DNA of 64,000 nt from Rhizobium sp. NXC14 (GCF_002117485.1 NZ_CP021030.1:2111001-2175000), one strand, 5' to 3'; counted from the first letter of the stretch, positions 35,954-44,923 are shown. Notes: a model not told the origin generated them from the letters alone. Numbers and translations are program-made.

Positions 35954-36183
35954 TGCGGCCGGTTTTGAAATCCCGTCAGGCCAAGCCTGATCAGTTGGAA
36001 CCCGATGATGCTTGGGAAGTGGAAGCCGTGCTCGCCTGGCATGACGATGATGCCAAGGCGGCGATCCGTTCGCTGCTCGACGACTGCAAGCATCTGCGCC
36101 GGCAACTGGCGCTGGCCGAACGAGTGATGAGCCGCGGCATGGCGCGCGGCTGGACGCCGCGTTACGAGCGCGACGCGCTCTGA
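35953..36183 (+). CDS. Small protein, second gene of a predicted SOS mini-operon (76 aa)
   Basis: Starts MRPVLKSRQAKPDQLEPDDA and has an acidic centre (VEAVLAWHDDDAKAAIRSLL). A coiled-coil-like helix follows (DDCKHLRRQLALAERVMSRG), then a basic aromatic end (WTPRYERD). Not recognised. Its ATG overlaps the stop of the preceding gene by one base, so it depends on that gene's translation and on the same LexA-box promoter. No other DNA-repair gene is adjacent; the next gene is convergent. Confidence 0.65.
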   Translation: MRPVLKSRQAKPDQLEPDDAWEVEAVLAWHDDDAKAAIRSLLDDCKHLRRQLALAERVMSRGMARGWTPRYERDAL

Positions 36184-36365
36184 TGAAGTCTTCAGCCGCC
36201 CTCTGCCGCGCGGCGGCTTTGGCCGGACCCGTATAGGCTCTGGCCGTGAACTGGCGGCACCGAGGCTGACGAGGTGAAAACCGGAAGCGTTAGCCGCCGG
36301 TCCGACCGCTCGGATGGCCCCCCTGCGGCTCGCTCAGCAGGTTTCAGCATCGTGACGTTCCGCAG

Positions 36366-37862
36366 TCATGCCGCGAGGCCGACCTTGGCGAAATAGGCTT
36401 CCAGCGCTGAAGCGGCGCCGGATGCGACTATGGCACCTATATAGCCATCCGGACGCACGAGCACATGGTCGCCCGGCGTCAGGGCATAGACGCTGCGGAA
36501 ATGCCCGCTTTCATCCAGGAGGTCGCCGCTCCGGCCGACCCTGTGGATGTGCAAACCCTTGCGCGGCGGCACGACTGTCTGGTCGACCTCGTAGCAGAGT
36601 AGAGTCCAATGGGCGCCCCTGAACATGTCGAACAGCCGCCTTGGCTGACCGGCCGCACCGGCGAGCGCGGCATCCGGCGCGCGATCGCCGGCAAGCAGAC
36701 CGCAGCGGCGTTCCGGCTTTTCCAGCGCGACGGAGGATTCGGGATAGCCGATATCGAGCTGATGAACCTCGCGGCCACGTCTGACGTCACCGCGCTTCAG
36801 CGCATCGAGAAGTTTGGTCGCAAGGCCAAGCATCGCCGCGGCAATCGGGCGGCGCTCTTCCTCGTAGCTGTCGAGCAACTGATCGGGGGCTCCGGCGACG
36901 ACCGCAGCCAGTTTCCATCCGAGATTATAGGCATCCTGGACGCTGGTATTGAGGCCCTGGCCGCCGGTCGGCGGATGCGTATGCGCGGCATCGCCGACGA
37001 GAAAGATGCGGCCGAGCCGGTAGCGGTCGGAAAGCCGGGCGTTCATGGTGTAGGCCGAGGCCCAGGAGACCGACTGGACGTCAACATTCTCGCGGCCGGT
37101 GCGTTCCCTCACCAAGGCGGTCAGACCCGCTGCGGATAGGTCGATCTCGCCTTCGAGAGGGATCGGTCCCTGGATCTGGAACAGATCGGTTCCCGCCAGC
37201 GGGCAAAGGGCCAGCTGCCGCTGCATGTCGCCTTCGCCAAAGCGATGCCAGGCGTCGCGATCTAGCCCCGTCAGCGCGACATCGGCGACGATGGCGCGCA
37301 CGCCGAGCGTCTTGCCGGGAAAGCCGATATCCAGCGCGTGGCGTACAACGCTGCGGCCGCCATCGGCGCCAACCAGCCATCGGACGCGAATGGTCTCGTC
37401 ACCGGATTGGCTATTGAGTTGCGCCGTCACGCCCGCCTCGTCCTGTTCGAAACCGATAAGCTCGCAGCCGAATTCCGGCCGGTGTCCCAGCTCGATGAGG
37501 CGCTCGCGCATCACCCTCTCGGTCAGAAACTGCGGCACCATCAGCGGAAGATGATAGGGCTCGGCAGGCGTCGCCTCCTCGCGCACCATGGCGTCGGAGT
37601 CGATAAAGCTTCCGTCGTTGCGATATTCCCGCTGCTTGGGATAGGCGCCGCCGAGCGCGACGATCCGGTCGAGGATACCCATATCCTCGAAGACCTCCTG
37701 CGTTCGCGGCTGAATGCCCTTGCCGCGCGAGCCGCGGAAAGGGTCGTTTAGCTTTTCGATCAGGCGAAAAGATATACCACGGCGCGCCAGCTCGATCGCC
37801 AGCGTCAGCCCGGCTGCGCCGGCCCCTGATATCAGCACGTCGATTGTCGAATTCTGTGTCAT
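36366..37862 (-). CDS. FAD-dependent aromatic monooxygenase under MarR control
   Basis: Class A flavin monooxygenase of 498 residues, similar in build to the gene at 26938. It has the FAD fold (DVLISGAGAAGLTLAIELAR), the DG motif (WLVGADGGRSVVRHALDI), the GD motif (FLVGDAAHTHPPTGGQGLNT) and a C-terminal thioredoxin-like part ending in HVLVRPDGYIGAIVASG. It is likely a ring hydroxylase for a phenolic compound. The ATG at 37862 follows GGAGAAGAC; the in-frame GTG at 37889 is less likely since it lies in the operator. It is divergent from a marR gene with palindromic operators between them. Confidence 0.9.
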   Translation of the reverse strand: MTQNSTIDVLISGAGAAGLTLAIELARRGISFRLIEKLNDPFRGSRGKGIQPRTQEVFEDMGILDRIVALGGAYPKQREYRNDGSFIDSDAMVREEATPAEPYHLPLMVPQFLTERVMRERLIELGHRPEFGCELIGFEQDEAGVTAQLNSQSGDETIRVRWLVGADGGRSVVRHALDIGFPGKTLGVRAIVADVALTGLDRDAWHRFGEGDMQRQLALCPLAGTDLFQIQGPIPLEGEIDLSAAGLTALVRERTGRENVDVQSVSWASAYTMNARLSDRYRLGRIFLVGDAAHTHPPTGGQGLNTSVQDAYNLGWKLAAVVAGAPDQLLDSYEEERRPIAAAMLGLATKLLDALKRGDVRRGREVHQLDIGYPESSVALEKPERRCGLLAGDRAPDAALAGAAGQPRRLFDMFRGAHWTLLCYEVDQTVVPPRKGLHIHRVGRSGDLLDESGHFRSVYALTPGDHVLVRPDGYIGAIVASGAASALEAYFAKVGLAA

Positions 37863-37875
37863 TGTCTTCTCCATA

Positions 37876-37939
37876 TGTGTATTATGCACATAATAGGAGA
37901 ACTCGAAATGCCGTCAACAATAAATGTGCAAAATACACA
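37876..37939. promoter_or_regulatory. Two copies of a MarR-type operator
   Basis: TGTGTATTATGCACA (37876-37890) and TGTGCAAAATACACA (37925-37939) are 15-bp imperfect palindromes of the same pattern, TGTG-Y-A-NNN-T-R-CACA, 49 bp start to start. The first lies between the divergent monooxygenase and marR genes. The second lies inside the first codons of marR. Such TGTG/CACA dyads fit MarR-family operators and predict co-repression of the hydroxylase plus autorepression. Confidence 0.65.
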
Positions 37940-38408
37940 TATATCGGAAAAGCTGCGCGAACTGCATGGGGCTTTGATCGAAATCGTCAGCGTGATGAAC
38001 CGGCCCCAGCGAGACGAGCAGATGGTGCGCGAAGCAGGTATTTCGCTCGATCGCGCCCTGTTTCCGCTGCTGGTGACGGTGGAACGCCTCGGCCCGATCG
38101 GCGTTGTCGAACTCGCCGACCGCGCCGGGCGCGACTACACCACTGTCAGTAGACAGGTCGCCAAGCTGGAGAGCCTGGAGCTGGTCGAGCGTCGGGAAAG
38201 TGCCGCCGACCGTCGCGTGCGCGAGGCTGTCATCAGTCCGAAAGGCAAAGCGATGACGGACCGCATCGACGCCGCGCGCGAGCGGATGGGCCGCGCGATC
38301 TTCGCAAGCTGGGACGAGCACGATTTCAATGAGCTGGTGCGGCTTATGCGAAAATTTGCCAGCGATATCGGCGATAGCGCTGAGGAGCCTCGTGGAGAGG
38401 GCGGCTGA
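37908..38408 (+). CDS. MarR-family transcriptional repressor
   Basis: A 166-residue winged-helix regulator: dimer helices at the ends, HTH in GVVELADRAGRDYTTVSRQV and wing ERRESAADRRVREAVISPKG, both characteristic of MarR. It probably represses the divergent FAD monooxygenase and is relieved by a phenolic ligand. The ATG at 37908 follows AGGAGAA at good spacing. The upstream in-frame ATG at 37875 would start inside the first operator and is not preferred. Confidence 0.9.
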   Translation: MPSTINVQNTHISEKLRELHGALIEIVSVMNRPQRDEQMVREAGISLDRALFPLLVTVERLGPIGVVELADRAGRDYTTVSRQVAKLESLELVERRESAADRRVREAVISPKGKAMTDRIDAARERMGRAIFASWDEHDFNELVRLMRKFASDIGDSAEEPRGEGG

Positions 38409-38436
38409 CGCGGGCGCTCCCACAGGGCCTGCTTCA

Positions 38437-38826
38437 TCAGAATACTTTGGCGGCCGTCACTTCGACTTCCACTAGAAAGTCAGGCCGGGTGAAGCCGCTG
38501 ACGATGATCAGCGTTGAGGCCGGCTTCGGATCCAAGGTATAGCGATCCCGCACCGCCATATAGGCCGGGAAATCGTCGCGTTTCGTCACAAAGGCGGAAA
38601 TGCGGATGACGTCGGCAAAGCTCATCTCGGCCTCGGCGAGAATTGCCTTGATTGCCTCGAAGCAGAGTTCCGCCTGCGCACCGATATCCTCCGGCACGAT
38701 CTCGTCGGGGCCGATGCCGAGCTGACCCGAGGTGACGAGCAGCGAGGCGCCCGGTGGCACCAATAGGCCGTGATTGTAGTGTCCGAACGGCCGGCGGACG
38801 GATGAGGGATTGAAAACCTTCTTCAT
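38437..38826 (-). CDS. RidA/YjgF/Rut-C family protein
   Basis: A 129-residue protein of the RidA superfamily, whose members hydrolyse reactive enamine/imine intermediates or aminoacrylate-like products. Visible are FGHYNHGLLVPPGASLLVTSG, with LGIGPDEIVPEDIGAQ, and the C-terminal STLIIVSGFTRPDFLVEVEV. The usual Arg of the RidA active site appears in the segment FTRPDF. ATG 38826 is used (GGGA 7 bases upstream); 38832 is also possible. It is the last gene of the minus-strand catabolic operon, 46 bases after the flavodoxin-fold gene, and likely detoxifies an imine made in that pathway. Confidence 0.88.
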   Translation of the reverse strand: MKKVFNPSSVRRPFGHYNHGLLVPPGASLLVTSGQLGIGPDEIVPEDIGAQAELCFEAIKAILAEAEMSFADVIRISAFVTKRDDFPAYMAVRDRYTLDPKPASTLIIVSGFTRPDFLVEVEVTAAKVF

Positions 38827-38872
38827 CGGCATTCCCTACTTGGACGAGGATGTCATTGTCGCGGCCGGAGGT

Positions 38873-39454
38873 TCAGTAGCGCTCCATGGCGTTTTTCACC
38901 TTCTCCAGAAACCGCGTCCGGGTTTCCTCAGTGCAGTTGTTCATGTCGTAGTGGGCAAGAAAGGAGACCGGCCGTAGCGGGTTGATCTGGGCTCGCAGCA
39001 CACGCTTGACGATCTTCTTCGGCGGGTTGCCGGCCACGAAGGCACGGAACGGCGTTGCGCCATAAGTCAGAACGGCGGCAAGCTTCCTGATATGGCGCAG
39101 CCGCGATTCCACCTTGCCGTCGACCAGTTCGAACGAGACGCCGGGAAGCCAGACGCGATCAAAATAGCCCTTCAATATTGCCGGGAAGCCAAAATTCCAG
39201 ATCGGCGTGACCAGCACCAGCCCTTCGGCCCGCTTCAGCCGCTCAACATAGGATTTCACCAGCGCGATATTGTCGGGGTAGTCGTGATAGGCGAGCCGGT
39301 CATGCCGGGAGAGAACGGGATCGAAATTCTCGGCGTAGAGATCGCATCCGTCCACGTCATGGCCGGCTTTGCGCAGGCTTTCCAGCGTCTGCTTATAGAG
39401 CGCTTTGCCGTAGCTTTCCTCCACCGGATGCGAATGCAGCACGAGCACCCTCAT
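38873..39454 (-). CDS. Flavodoxin-fold NAD(P)H-dependent oxidoreductase
   Basis: FMN-binding quinone/oxidoreductase-like protein of 193 residues (MdaB/KefF group). It has the phosphate-binding N-terminus VLVLHSHPVEESYGKALYKQ, the central GLVLVTPIWNFGFPAILKGY motif that contacts FMN, and FDRVWLPGVSFELVDGKVES. It overlaps the FAD-oxidase gene by four bases (ATGA), so it is part of the catabolic operon and may supply reduced flavin or recycle NAD(P)H there. The exact reaction is unknown. Confidence 0.88.
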   Translation of the reverse strand: MRVLVLHSHPVEESYGKALYKQTLESLRKAGHDVDGCDLYAENFDPVLSRHDRLAYHDYPDNIALVKSYVERLKRAEGLVLVTPIWNFGFPAILKGYFDRVWLPGVSFELVDGKVESRLRHIRKLAAVLTYGATPFRAFVAGNPPKKIVKRVLRAQINPLRPVSFLAHYDMNNCTEETRTRFLEKVKNAMERY

Positions 39455-40860
39455 GAGGCCTCCATAAGGCCCGCAAGGCCGGGGAAGAGATAGTTCTTGC
39501 CGGCATTGAAATCGAAGTCCGGGTTCTCCCAGGCGATCATCTTGCCGGGATTCAGAAGCCCTTTCGGATCGGTTTCGTGCTTGAAGGCAAGCTGTACCTT
39601 GTCGGTGCGCTTCATGCCGCCTTCCTCGAGCGTGTAGCGGTGCGGGTTGAAGATCGGGCAGCCGTGATCCTGGTGGATCCGGATGATTTCTTCAAGGCGC
39701 TCTTCCGTGGTATAGCGCACCAGCGGAAGGCCGGAGCACTGGATCTGCCCGTCGAATTTGATGAATTCGAGATGGCCGGGAACCTCGTCGCCGAAGATCT
39801 CCACCATCTTGGCAACCTTGGCCACGTGATCCGGCCCGGGGTACTGAACCTGCAGATAGGTGAACCCAGGATCGACCTTCAGCGCCCGCAGCGTCGTGTG
39901 GTTCCAGGCAAGTTCATAGGCATGCGGGATGCCCTTCATGCTCTCGACCTTGTCGGAGCGGAAGATCACTTCGCCCTTATGGGCCGAGGTGAAGGCCAGG
40001 AAGGCGTCCATCGCATGCGGCGCGATCATCAGCACCACCACCGACTGCCCCTTGCGGATATAGGGCTTGTGGCGGGTGAAATAGTCGTACGGGATCGGCG
40101 CGGCGATCGGGGCGATCTCCTTGACGAGGATGCCGTTGCATTTGGCAAGCGCATCGGAGAAGCGCACGGCAGCCATGAAGTCGTCATAGCCGACGAGAAC
40201 GTCCACCCAATCATAGGCAGGCGCCAGCGGCATTTCGATCTCGGTGATGACGCCGTTGGTGCCATAAGCGTGACTGACCTTCTGCAGGTCCCAGCCGGTG
40301 AGATCGAGCACGCGCGGCTCGGCCTCCATGGTGACGACGCGCAGGCGCAGAATATTGCCGAGATCGCGCAAGCCGCCCCAGGTGATCGAGCCGACGCCGC
40401 CGGAGCCGCCGGCGATGAAGCCGCCGACCGTCGCCATCTGCGCCGTCGAGGGATGGAACCGCAGTTCCTGGCCGGAATGAGCTTTGGTCTGCTTGTCGAG
40501 CTGGGCGATGATGATGCCCGGCTCGCAGATCACCCGGCCGGGATGAATTTCCTTGATCTTGTCCATGGCGGCAAGGTTCAGCACGATCCCGCCGGAAAGC
40601 GGCATCGCCTGGCCGTAATTGCCGGTGCCGCCGCCGCGCGGCGTGACCGGCACGCCATGCGCGAAGGCGACCTTCAGCGTCCGGATGACCTCTTCTTCGT
40701 TTTTCGGCGTGACGACGAGATCGGCCGTCACATTGTCAAGCTGCGCCTTCAGGATCGGCGAATACCAGTAGAAGTCACGGCTCTTCTGGCGCACCAGCGC
40801 CGGATTGTCTTCTATGGCGATGCCTTCGAGTTCCTTTTTGATCGTCTGATAATCCGGCAT
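39451..40860 (-). CDS. FAD-linked oxidase (glycolate/D-lactate oxidase GlcD-like)
   Basis: A 469-residue flavoprotein with FAD_binding_4 (TADLVVTPKNEEEVIRTLKV; TPRGGGTGNYGQAMPLSGGI; MATVGGFIAGGSGGVGSITW) and a C-terminal FAD-oxidase C domain ending in HETDPKGLLNPGKMIAWENP. Members oxidise 2-hydroxy acids or similar substrates. ATG 40860 with GGAG upstream starts one base after the amidohydrolase stop (TGA-C-ATG), giving tight coupling; the GTG at 40890 is less likely. The operon context suggests it oxidises a product of the ring-opening amidohydrolase. Confidence 0.88.
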   Translation of the reverse strand: MPDYQTIKKELEGIAIEDNPALVRQKSRDFYWYSPILKAQLDNVTADLVVTPKNEEEVIRTLKVAFAHGVPVTPRGGGTGNYGQAMPLSGGIVLNLAAMDKIKEIHPGRVICEPGIIIAQLDKQTKAHSGQELRFHPSTAQMATVGGFIAGGSGGVGSITWGGLRDLGNILRLRVVTMEAEPRVLDLTGWDLQKVSHAYGTNGVITEIEMPLAPAYDWVDVLVGYDDFMAAVRFSDALAKCNGILVKEIAPIAAPIPYDYFTRHKPYIRKGQSVVVLMIAPHAMDAFLAFTSAHKGEVIFRSDKVESMKGIPHAYELAWNHTTLRALKVDPGFTYLQVQYPGPDHVAKVAKMVEIFGDEVPGHLEFIKFDGQIQCSGLPLVRYTTEERLEEIIRIHQDHGCPIFNPHRYTLEEGGMKRTDKVQLAFKHETDPKGLLNPGKMIAWENPDFDFNAGKNYLFPGLAGLMEAS

Positions 40861-40861
40861 G

Positions 40862-42175
40862 TCAGGCTCCAACGACGCTGTCGAGTTCACGATAGTCCGG
40901 CAGGCTGCGGTCGATCACCTTGCCGCGTCGAAGGACGACGCGGTCGGACTGCGGACGGGAAAGAAATTCGCTCCAGCGCCTGGCGCTGAAGAGCACGAGA
41001 TCAGCTGCAGTGCCGACGGCGATGCGCCCCATATCCGGTCGGCCGAGAATATCGGCGGGCGAGGTGGTGACAACCCGTGCGGCCTTATCCAGCGGATGGT
41101 CGAGATGCAGGATGCGGACCGCCTCGCGGAACACTTCCACCGGGTCGAGATCGCCATAGGCATAAAACGGGTCGCGGGTATTGTCGGAGGCGACCGCCGT
41201 TGCGACGCCGGCTGCCGCCAGTTCGTGGAAAAGTGTGACGCCGCGCCAGCGCGGAGTGCGGCCGGAATAGCGGTCCTGCAGATACGTGTTGCACATCGGC
41301 AGCGAGACGATGGCGAGACGGGCCTCTGCGACGAGATCGACCGTGCGTTTTGCCGTCTCCTCGTCCTGGCGGGCGAGCGAGCAGCAATGGCCGGCCGTCA
41401 CCTTGCCGCCGAAGCGGTTGCGCAGCACGGCTTGCGCGATCGCCTTCAGGGTTTCCGCAGCCGGATCGTCGGTCTCGTCGACATGAAGGTCGACATCGAG
41501 GCCATTATCAGCCGCAACCCTGAACAACATGTCGAGCTGGCTGTCGAGATCGCCGCTCATCCGGGTGACGCCGCCGATCAGCCCGCCCTTTTCGCGGACC
41601 ACAGTGACGAGATCGGCGAAATAGGCGGCGTCCGCCATGTTTTCCATCGGAAACAGCGCCACCGCCTGTAAGGCGATCCTGTCCTTCCAGACATCGCGCA
41701 TTTCGGCAAAGACCTCGAATGAAATGCGGTGCTGCGGCGCAAGCGAATCGAGATGGGTTCGAATGAGGCTGGTGCCGTGTGCGTAGGCGCAGCGCAGCGA
41801 GAACTCCATGCGCTTCTTGACGTCGGCGGCCGACCAGTTTGCCTCGCGGTCTGCGCGCACGGCCTCCAATGCCCCCGGGAACGTGCCGTCCGGATTGGCG
41901 TTGCGCGGCCAGATGTGGCCCTTGTCGAGATGCGTATGCATGTCGGCGAAGCAGGGCCAGACCATGCCTTCCTTGAGGTCGGATTTCGCAATTTCGGCGG
42001 GCGCTCCGCCGGGCGGCAACAGGGCGGAAATCACACCGTCGGCGATGACGATATCGGCCCGCACGAGCCCCTCGACGGCAGGTGCGTCATAACCGGTGAC
42101 GGCAGCTGCAGGCAGAGTCGCATTGCTCAGCACGAAGCGGCCGGCATTGGGCGGTGAGATGAAGGAATAGGTCAT
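40862..42175 (-). CDS. Cytosine-deaminase-like metal-dependent amidohydrolase
   Basis: A 437-residue amidohydrolase-superfamily enzyme close to cytosine/isoguanine deaminases. Metal ligands are in FADMHTHLDKGHIWPR, in HVDETDD and GHCCSLARQ (His), and in ASDNTRDPFYAYGDLDP (Asp). These are the hallmarks of the CodA group, whose members deaminate cytosine, creatinine or triazine-type rings. The start overlaps the permease stop by four bases (ATGA). Together with the transporter it suggests uptake and deamination of an N-heterocycle; the substrate is not determined. Confidence 0.9.
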   Translation of the reverse strand: MTYSFISPPNAGRFVLSNATLPAAAVTGYDAPAVEGLVRADIVIADGVISALLPPGGAPAEIAKSDLKEGMVWPCFADMHTHLDKGHIWPRNANPDGTFPGALEAVRADREANWSAADVKKRMEFSLRCAYAHGTSLIRTHLDSLAPQHRISFEVFAEMRDVWKDRIALQAVALFPMENMADAAYFADLVTVVREKGGLIGGVTRMSGDLDSQLDMLFRVAADNGLDVDLHVDETDDPAAETLKAIAQAVLRNRFGGKVTAGHCCSLARQDEETAKRTVDLVAEARLAIVSLPMCNTYLQDRYSGRTPRWRGVTLFHELAAAGVATAVASDNTRDPFYAYGDLDPVEVFREAVRILHLDHPLDKAARVVTTSPADILGRPDMGRIAVGTAADLVLFSARRWSEFLSRPQSDRVVLRRGKVIDRSLPDYRELDSVVGA

Positions 42176-43017
42176 CAGTTTTCCCGTTTCAGGCTGCTCT
42201 CGTGCCAGCGGTGCAGGGCAAGCCACGAAATGAAGGAGGTGACGGCGAAGATCGCCACGCCGAGCAGCGAGAGCATCAGCAGCGCCGCAAAGAGGCGCGG
42301 AATATTGAGCCGGTATTGCGCTTCGAGGAGCCGGAAGGCGAGGCCAGAGCCGGCGCCCGCCGAGCCCGCGGCAAACTCGGCGACGACGGCTGCAATCAAC
42401 GCCAGGCCGCCGCCGATCCTGAGACCGGTCATGAAATAGGGTTGGGCGGCCGGCAGCTTGAGAAAGAGCAGCGTCTGCCAGCGTGAGGCGCCGTAGAGCT
42501 CGAACAGGTTGATGAGATTATGGTCGACGCTTTTCAGCCCCTGCACCATATTCGAAAGGATCGGGAAAAAGGCAACGAGAAAGGCGCAGATGAGAAGCGC
42601 CACCTGCGTCGACGGCGCATAGATCAGGATCAGCGGCGAGATCGCCACGATCGGGGTGACTTGAAGAATGACCGCGAGCGGATAGAAGGCGAGTTCTATC
42701 CAGCGCGATTGCACGAGGAAGATCGCAAAGCCGACGCCGCCGACGAGCGCCAGCATCAGCGATACCAGCGTGATCTTGGTGGTGACCCAGAGGGCAGGGG
42801 CAAGCGTGCCCCAATCGGTCACGAAGGCATTTGCGACCGCGGCCGGGCCCGGCAGGATATAGGGCGGCACGCCGGACAGTCTGACATAGGCAGACCAGAT
42901 CAGGATCAGCGCCGCGATCACCAGCAGGGGGATCAAGATGCGCAACGCCAGATCGCGGCTCCGGGCGTTTGCAGTGGTTTTGACAAGCAGCGGCGCTGCG
43001 GCCGGTTCGTCACTCAT
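42175..43017 (-). CDS. ABC transporter permease (NitT/TauT type)
   Basis: Inner-membrane permease of 280 residues with about six hydrophobic segments and the cytoplasmic EAA-like loop ELYGASRWQTLLFLKLPAAQPYFM (split here: ELYGASRWQTLLFLKL). It pairs with the ATPase encoded just upstream on the same strand (ATGA overlap at 43014-43017) and with the substrate-binding protein at 43910. The ATG at 43017 follows GGTGGAGGACC. The family imports nitrate, taurine, pyrimidine precursors and similar small N or S compounds. Confidence 0.92.
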   Translation of the reverse strand: MSDEPAAAPLLVKTTANARSRDLALRILIPLLVIAALILIWSAYVRLSGVPPYILPGPAAVANAFVTDWGTLAPALWVTTKITLVSLMLALVGGVGFAIFLVQSRWIELAFYPLAVILQVTPIVAISPLILIYAPSTQVALLICAFLVAFFPILSNMVQGLKSVDHNLINLFELYGASRWQTLLFLKLPAAQPYFMTGLRIGGGLALIAAVVAEFAAGSAGAGSGLAFRLLEAQYRLNIPRLFAALLMLSLLGVAIFAVTSFISWLALHRWHESSLKREN

Positions 43018-43841
43018 CGATGGTCCTCCACCGCGTTGATCGCCCCGATCAGCGAATGCGAGACCGTCTCGCAAGCTCTGCGGTATTCTTCCGAAGTGCG
43101 GTAATGGGCATCGCGTTCCAGGCTCGTCGTCAGCGGCAGGTCGGCATGAACGCGCCCGGGCCTTGCCTTCATCACGACGATGCGGTTCGAGAGATAGGCG
43201 GATTCGAAGACCGAATGGGTGACGAAGATGACGGTGATGCCGGTCACCTTCCAGAGGCGCAGCACGTCGTCGTTCAGCCTCTGGCGGGTGATCTCATCAA
43301 GTGCTGCGAAGGGCTCATCCATCAACAGGAGCTTCGGCCTGGTCACGAGCGCCCGAGCGATCGACACACGCATCTTCATGCCGCCGGAGAGTTCGCGCGG
43401 ATAGGCGCTGGCGAAATCCTGAAGCCCGACGGTGCTCAACGTCTCCAGGATCCGATCGTGCGCCGCAGCCTTCGAAACATGTTTCAGCTTCAGCGGCAGA
43501 TGGACGTTATCGAAGACGGTCTTCCAGGGCATCAGCGTCGGCTCCTGAAAGACGAAGCTGATATCGCCCTCAGGGAGACCCTTGGAGTTGATGCGCGAAC
43601 TCGGCCAGTCGATCGCGCCCGAGGTCACATTGCCGAGGCCGGCAATGATGCGCAGCGCGGTGGATTTGCCGCAGCCGGACGGACCGAGCAGACTGATGAA
43701 CTCACCGCTTTCCACGGTCAGCGACATGTTCGAAAGGGCTACGGTTCCGCTGGAGAAGACTTTCGAAACCGATTGCATGACGACCAGCGGCCGCTTGCGC
43801 ATCTCTTTCGGTGATAGGGCCTGAGCTTCTGCTGGGGGCAT
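43014..43841 (-). CDS. ABC transporter ATP-binding protein (NitT/TauT type)
   Basis: Cytoplasmic ATPase of 275 residues: Walker [20 protein letters not shown]-loop FVFQEPTLMPWKTV, signature ELSGGMKMRVSIARALV, Walker B LLLMDEPFAALDEITR, switch VTHSVFESAYLSNR. These are typical of SsuB/TauB/ThiZ-like proteins. It is coupled to the permease gene by an ATGA overlap and lies 68 bases after the substrate-binding protein gene. It drives import of the cluster's unknown substrate. Confidence 0.93.
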   Translation of the reverse strand: MPPAEAQALSPKEMRKRPLVVMQSVSKVFSSGTVALSNMSLTVESGEFISLLGPSGCGKSTALRIIAGLGNVTSGAIDWPSSRINSKGLPEGDISFVFQEPTLMPWKTVFDNVHLPLKLKHVSKAAAHDRILETLSTVGLQDFASAYPRELSGGMKMRVSIARALVTRPKLLLMDEPFAALDEITRQRLNDDVLRLWKVTGITVIFVTHSVFESAYLSNRIVVMKARPGRVHADLPLTTSLERDAHYRTSEEYRRACETVSHSLIGAINAVEDHR

Positions 43842-43909
43842 TGCCTGTCTCGTTCATGCAGGGGAATGATCCGCCGTGTCGGCGGCGGATCGCAAGCGGC
43901 GTCTGCGGC

Positions 43910-44923
43910 TTACTTCTTCATCGCCATTCCCGTGCCTTTGCAGACGAATTTCGTCGTGAAGGCCTTGGTGTAATCCGTCTCCGGCTTGAACACCTTGATC
44001 GCTACCATTTCGTCGAAGAAGGCCTTGTAATGCGCCTCGGTCAGGCAGCCGATGCCCTTGTCGAGGCTGTCGCCGGATTCAATGATGCCGTATTCCTTCA
44101 TCTTGGCGATGGAGTAGGCGATCTGACCATCCGTCATTTCGGGATTGTCCTTCTTGATCAGCTCATTGGCCTTTGCATTGTCGCCATAGAGATAGTGGTA
44201 CCAGCCTTCGATCGAGGCATCGACGAAGCGCTGGACGAGATCCGGCTTACTGTCGATCATCGCTTGCGTGGTGGTGATCATCGTCGAATAGGGAGAGTAG
44301 CCGTTGTCTGCGAGCAGGAAGACTTTCGGTTCGAATCCGGCCTGCTTCTGGATCTCGTAGGGTTCCGAGGTAAGGTAGCCCTGCTGCGCCGAATCCTTGT
44401 CGGCAAGGAAGGGCGCCGGGCTGAAATTGTAGGGCTTGTACTGCTCGTCCCTGAAGCCTTTGAAGTTCGCCTTCATCCACTCGAAATAGGTGAGATAGCC
44501 GTCCTTGCCGAGGAACAGAGTCTTGAGCTTCGCGAGATCTTCAAACTTCTCGATGCCGGCATCGGGATGTGCAATCAGCACCTGCGGATCCTTCTGGAAG
44601 ATTGCCGCGACATCGACGAGCGGAATACCCTGCTCGACGGCCGAGATCTCGCCCTGCGGCCCACCCATGTAGAAATCGATCTTGCCGGAGATCAGAAGCG
44701 CGCTGTTGGCGGCGTTCGGACCGCCCTGCACGATGGTGACGTCGAGGCCGTATTTGGCATAGGTGCCATCGGCCACGGCCTGGTAGAAGCCGCCATGCTC
44801 GGCCTGCGCCAGCCAGTTGGTGCCGTAGCTTACCTTGTCGGCGCCATGGGCCGAGACGGCGGCGGCGAACATGCCGCCAAGGCCGATGAGTGCGGAAACC
44901 GTATTCTTCAGTACATTGGGCAT
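43910..44923 (-). CDS. ABC transporter substrate-binding protein (NMT1/THI5-like)
   Basis: Periplasmic binding protein of 337 residues with a signal peptide (NTVSALIGLGGMFAAAVSAHG). The NMT1/THI5 fold follows: KVSYGTNWLAQAEHGGFYQA, YGLDVTIVQGGPNAANSALL, DFYMGGPQGEISAVEQGIPL. This group includes pyrimidine (HMP-type), riboflavin and taurine binders, and it sits here with a cytosine-deaminase-like enzyme. ATG 44923 follows GGGGAACG; the upstream in-frame start at 44980 adds an Arg-rich stretch and is rejected. It is the first gene of the catabolic operon, with a LysR-type element about 80 bases upstream. Confidence 0.92.
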   Translation of the reverse strand: MPNVLKNTVSALIGLGGMFAAAVSAHGADKVSYGTNWLAQAEHGGFYQAVADGTYAKYGLDVTIVQGGPNAANSALLISGKIDFYMGGPQGEISAVEQGIPLVDVAAIFQKDPQVLIAHPDAGIEKFEDLAKLKTLFLGKDGYLTYFEWMKANFKGFRDEQYKPYNFSPAPFLADKDSAQQGYLTSEPYEIQKQAGFEPKVFLLADNGYSPYSTMITTTQAMIDSKPDLVQRFVDASIEGWYHYLYGDNAKANELIKKDNPEMTDGQIAYSIAKMKEYGIIESGDSLDKGIGCLTEAHYKAFFDEMVAIKVFKPETDYTKAFTTKFVCKGTGMAMKK

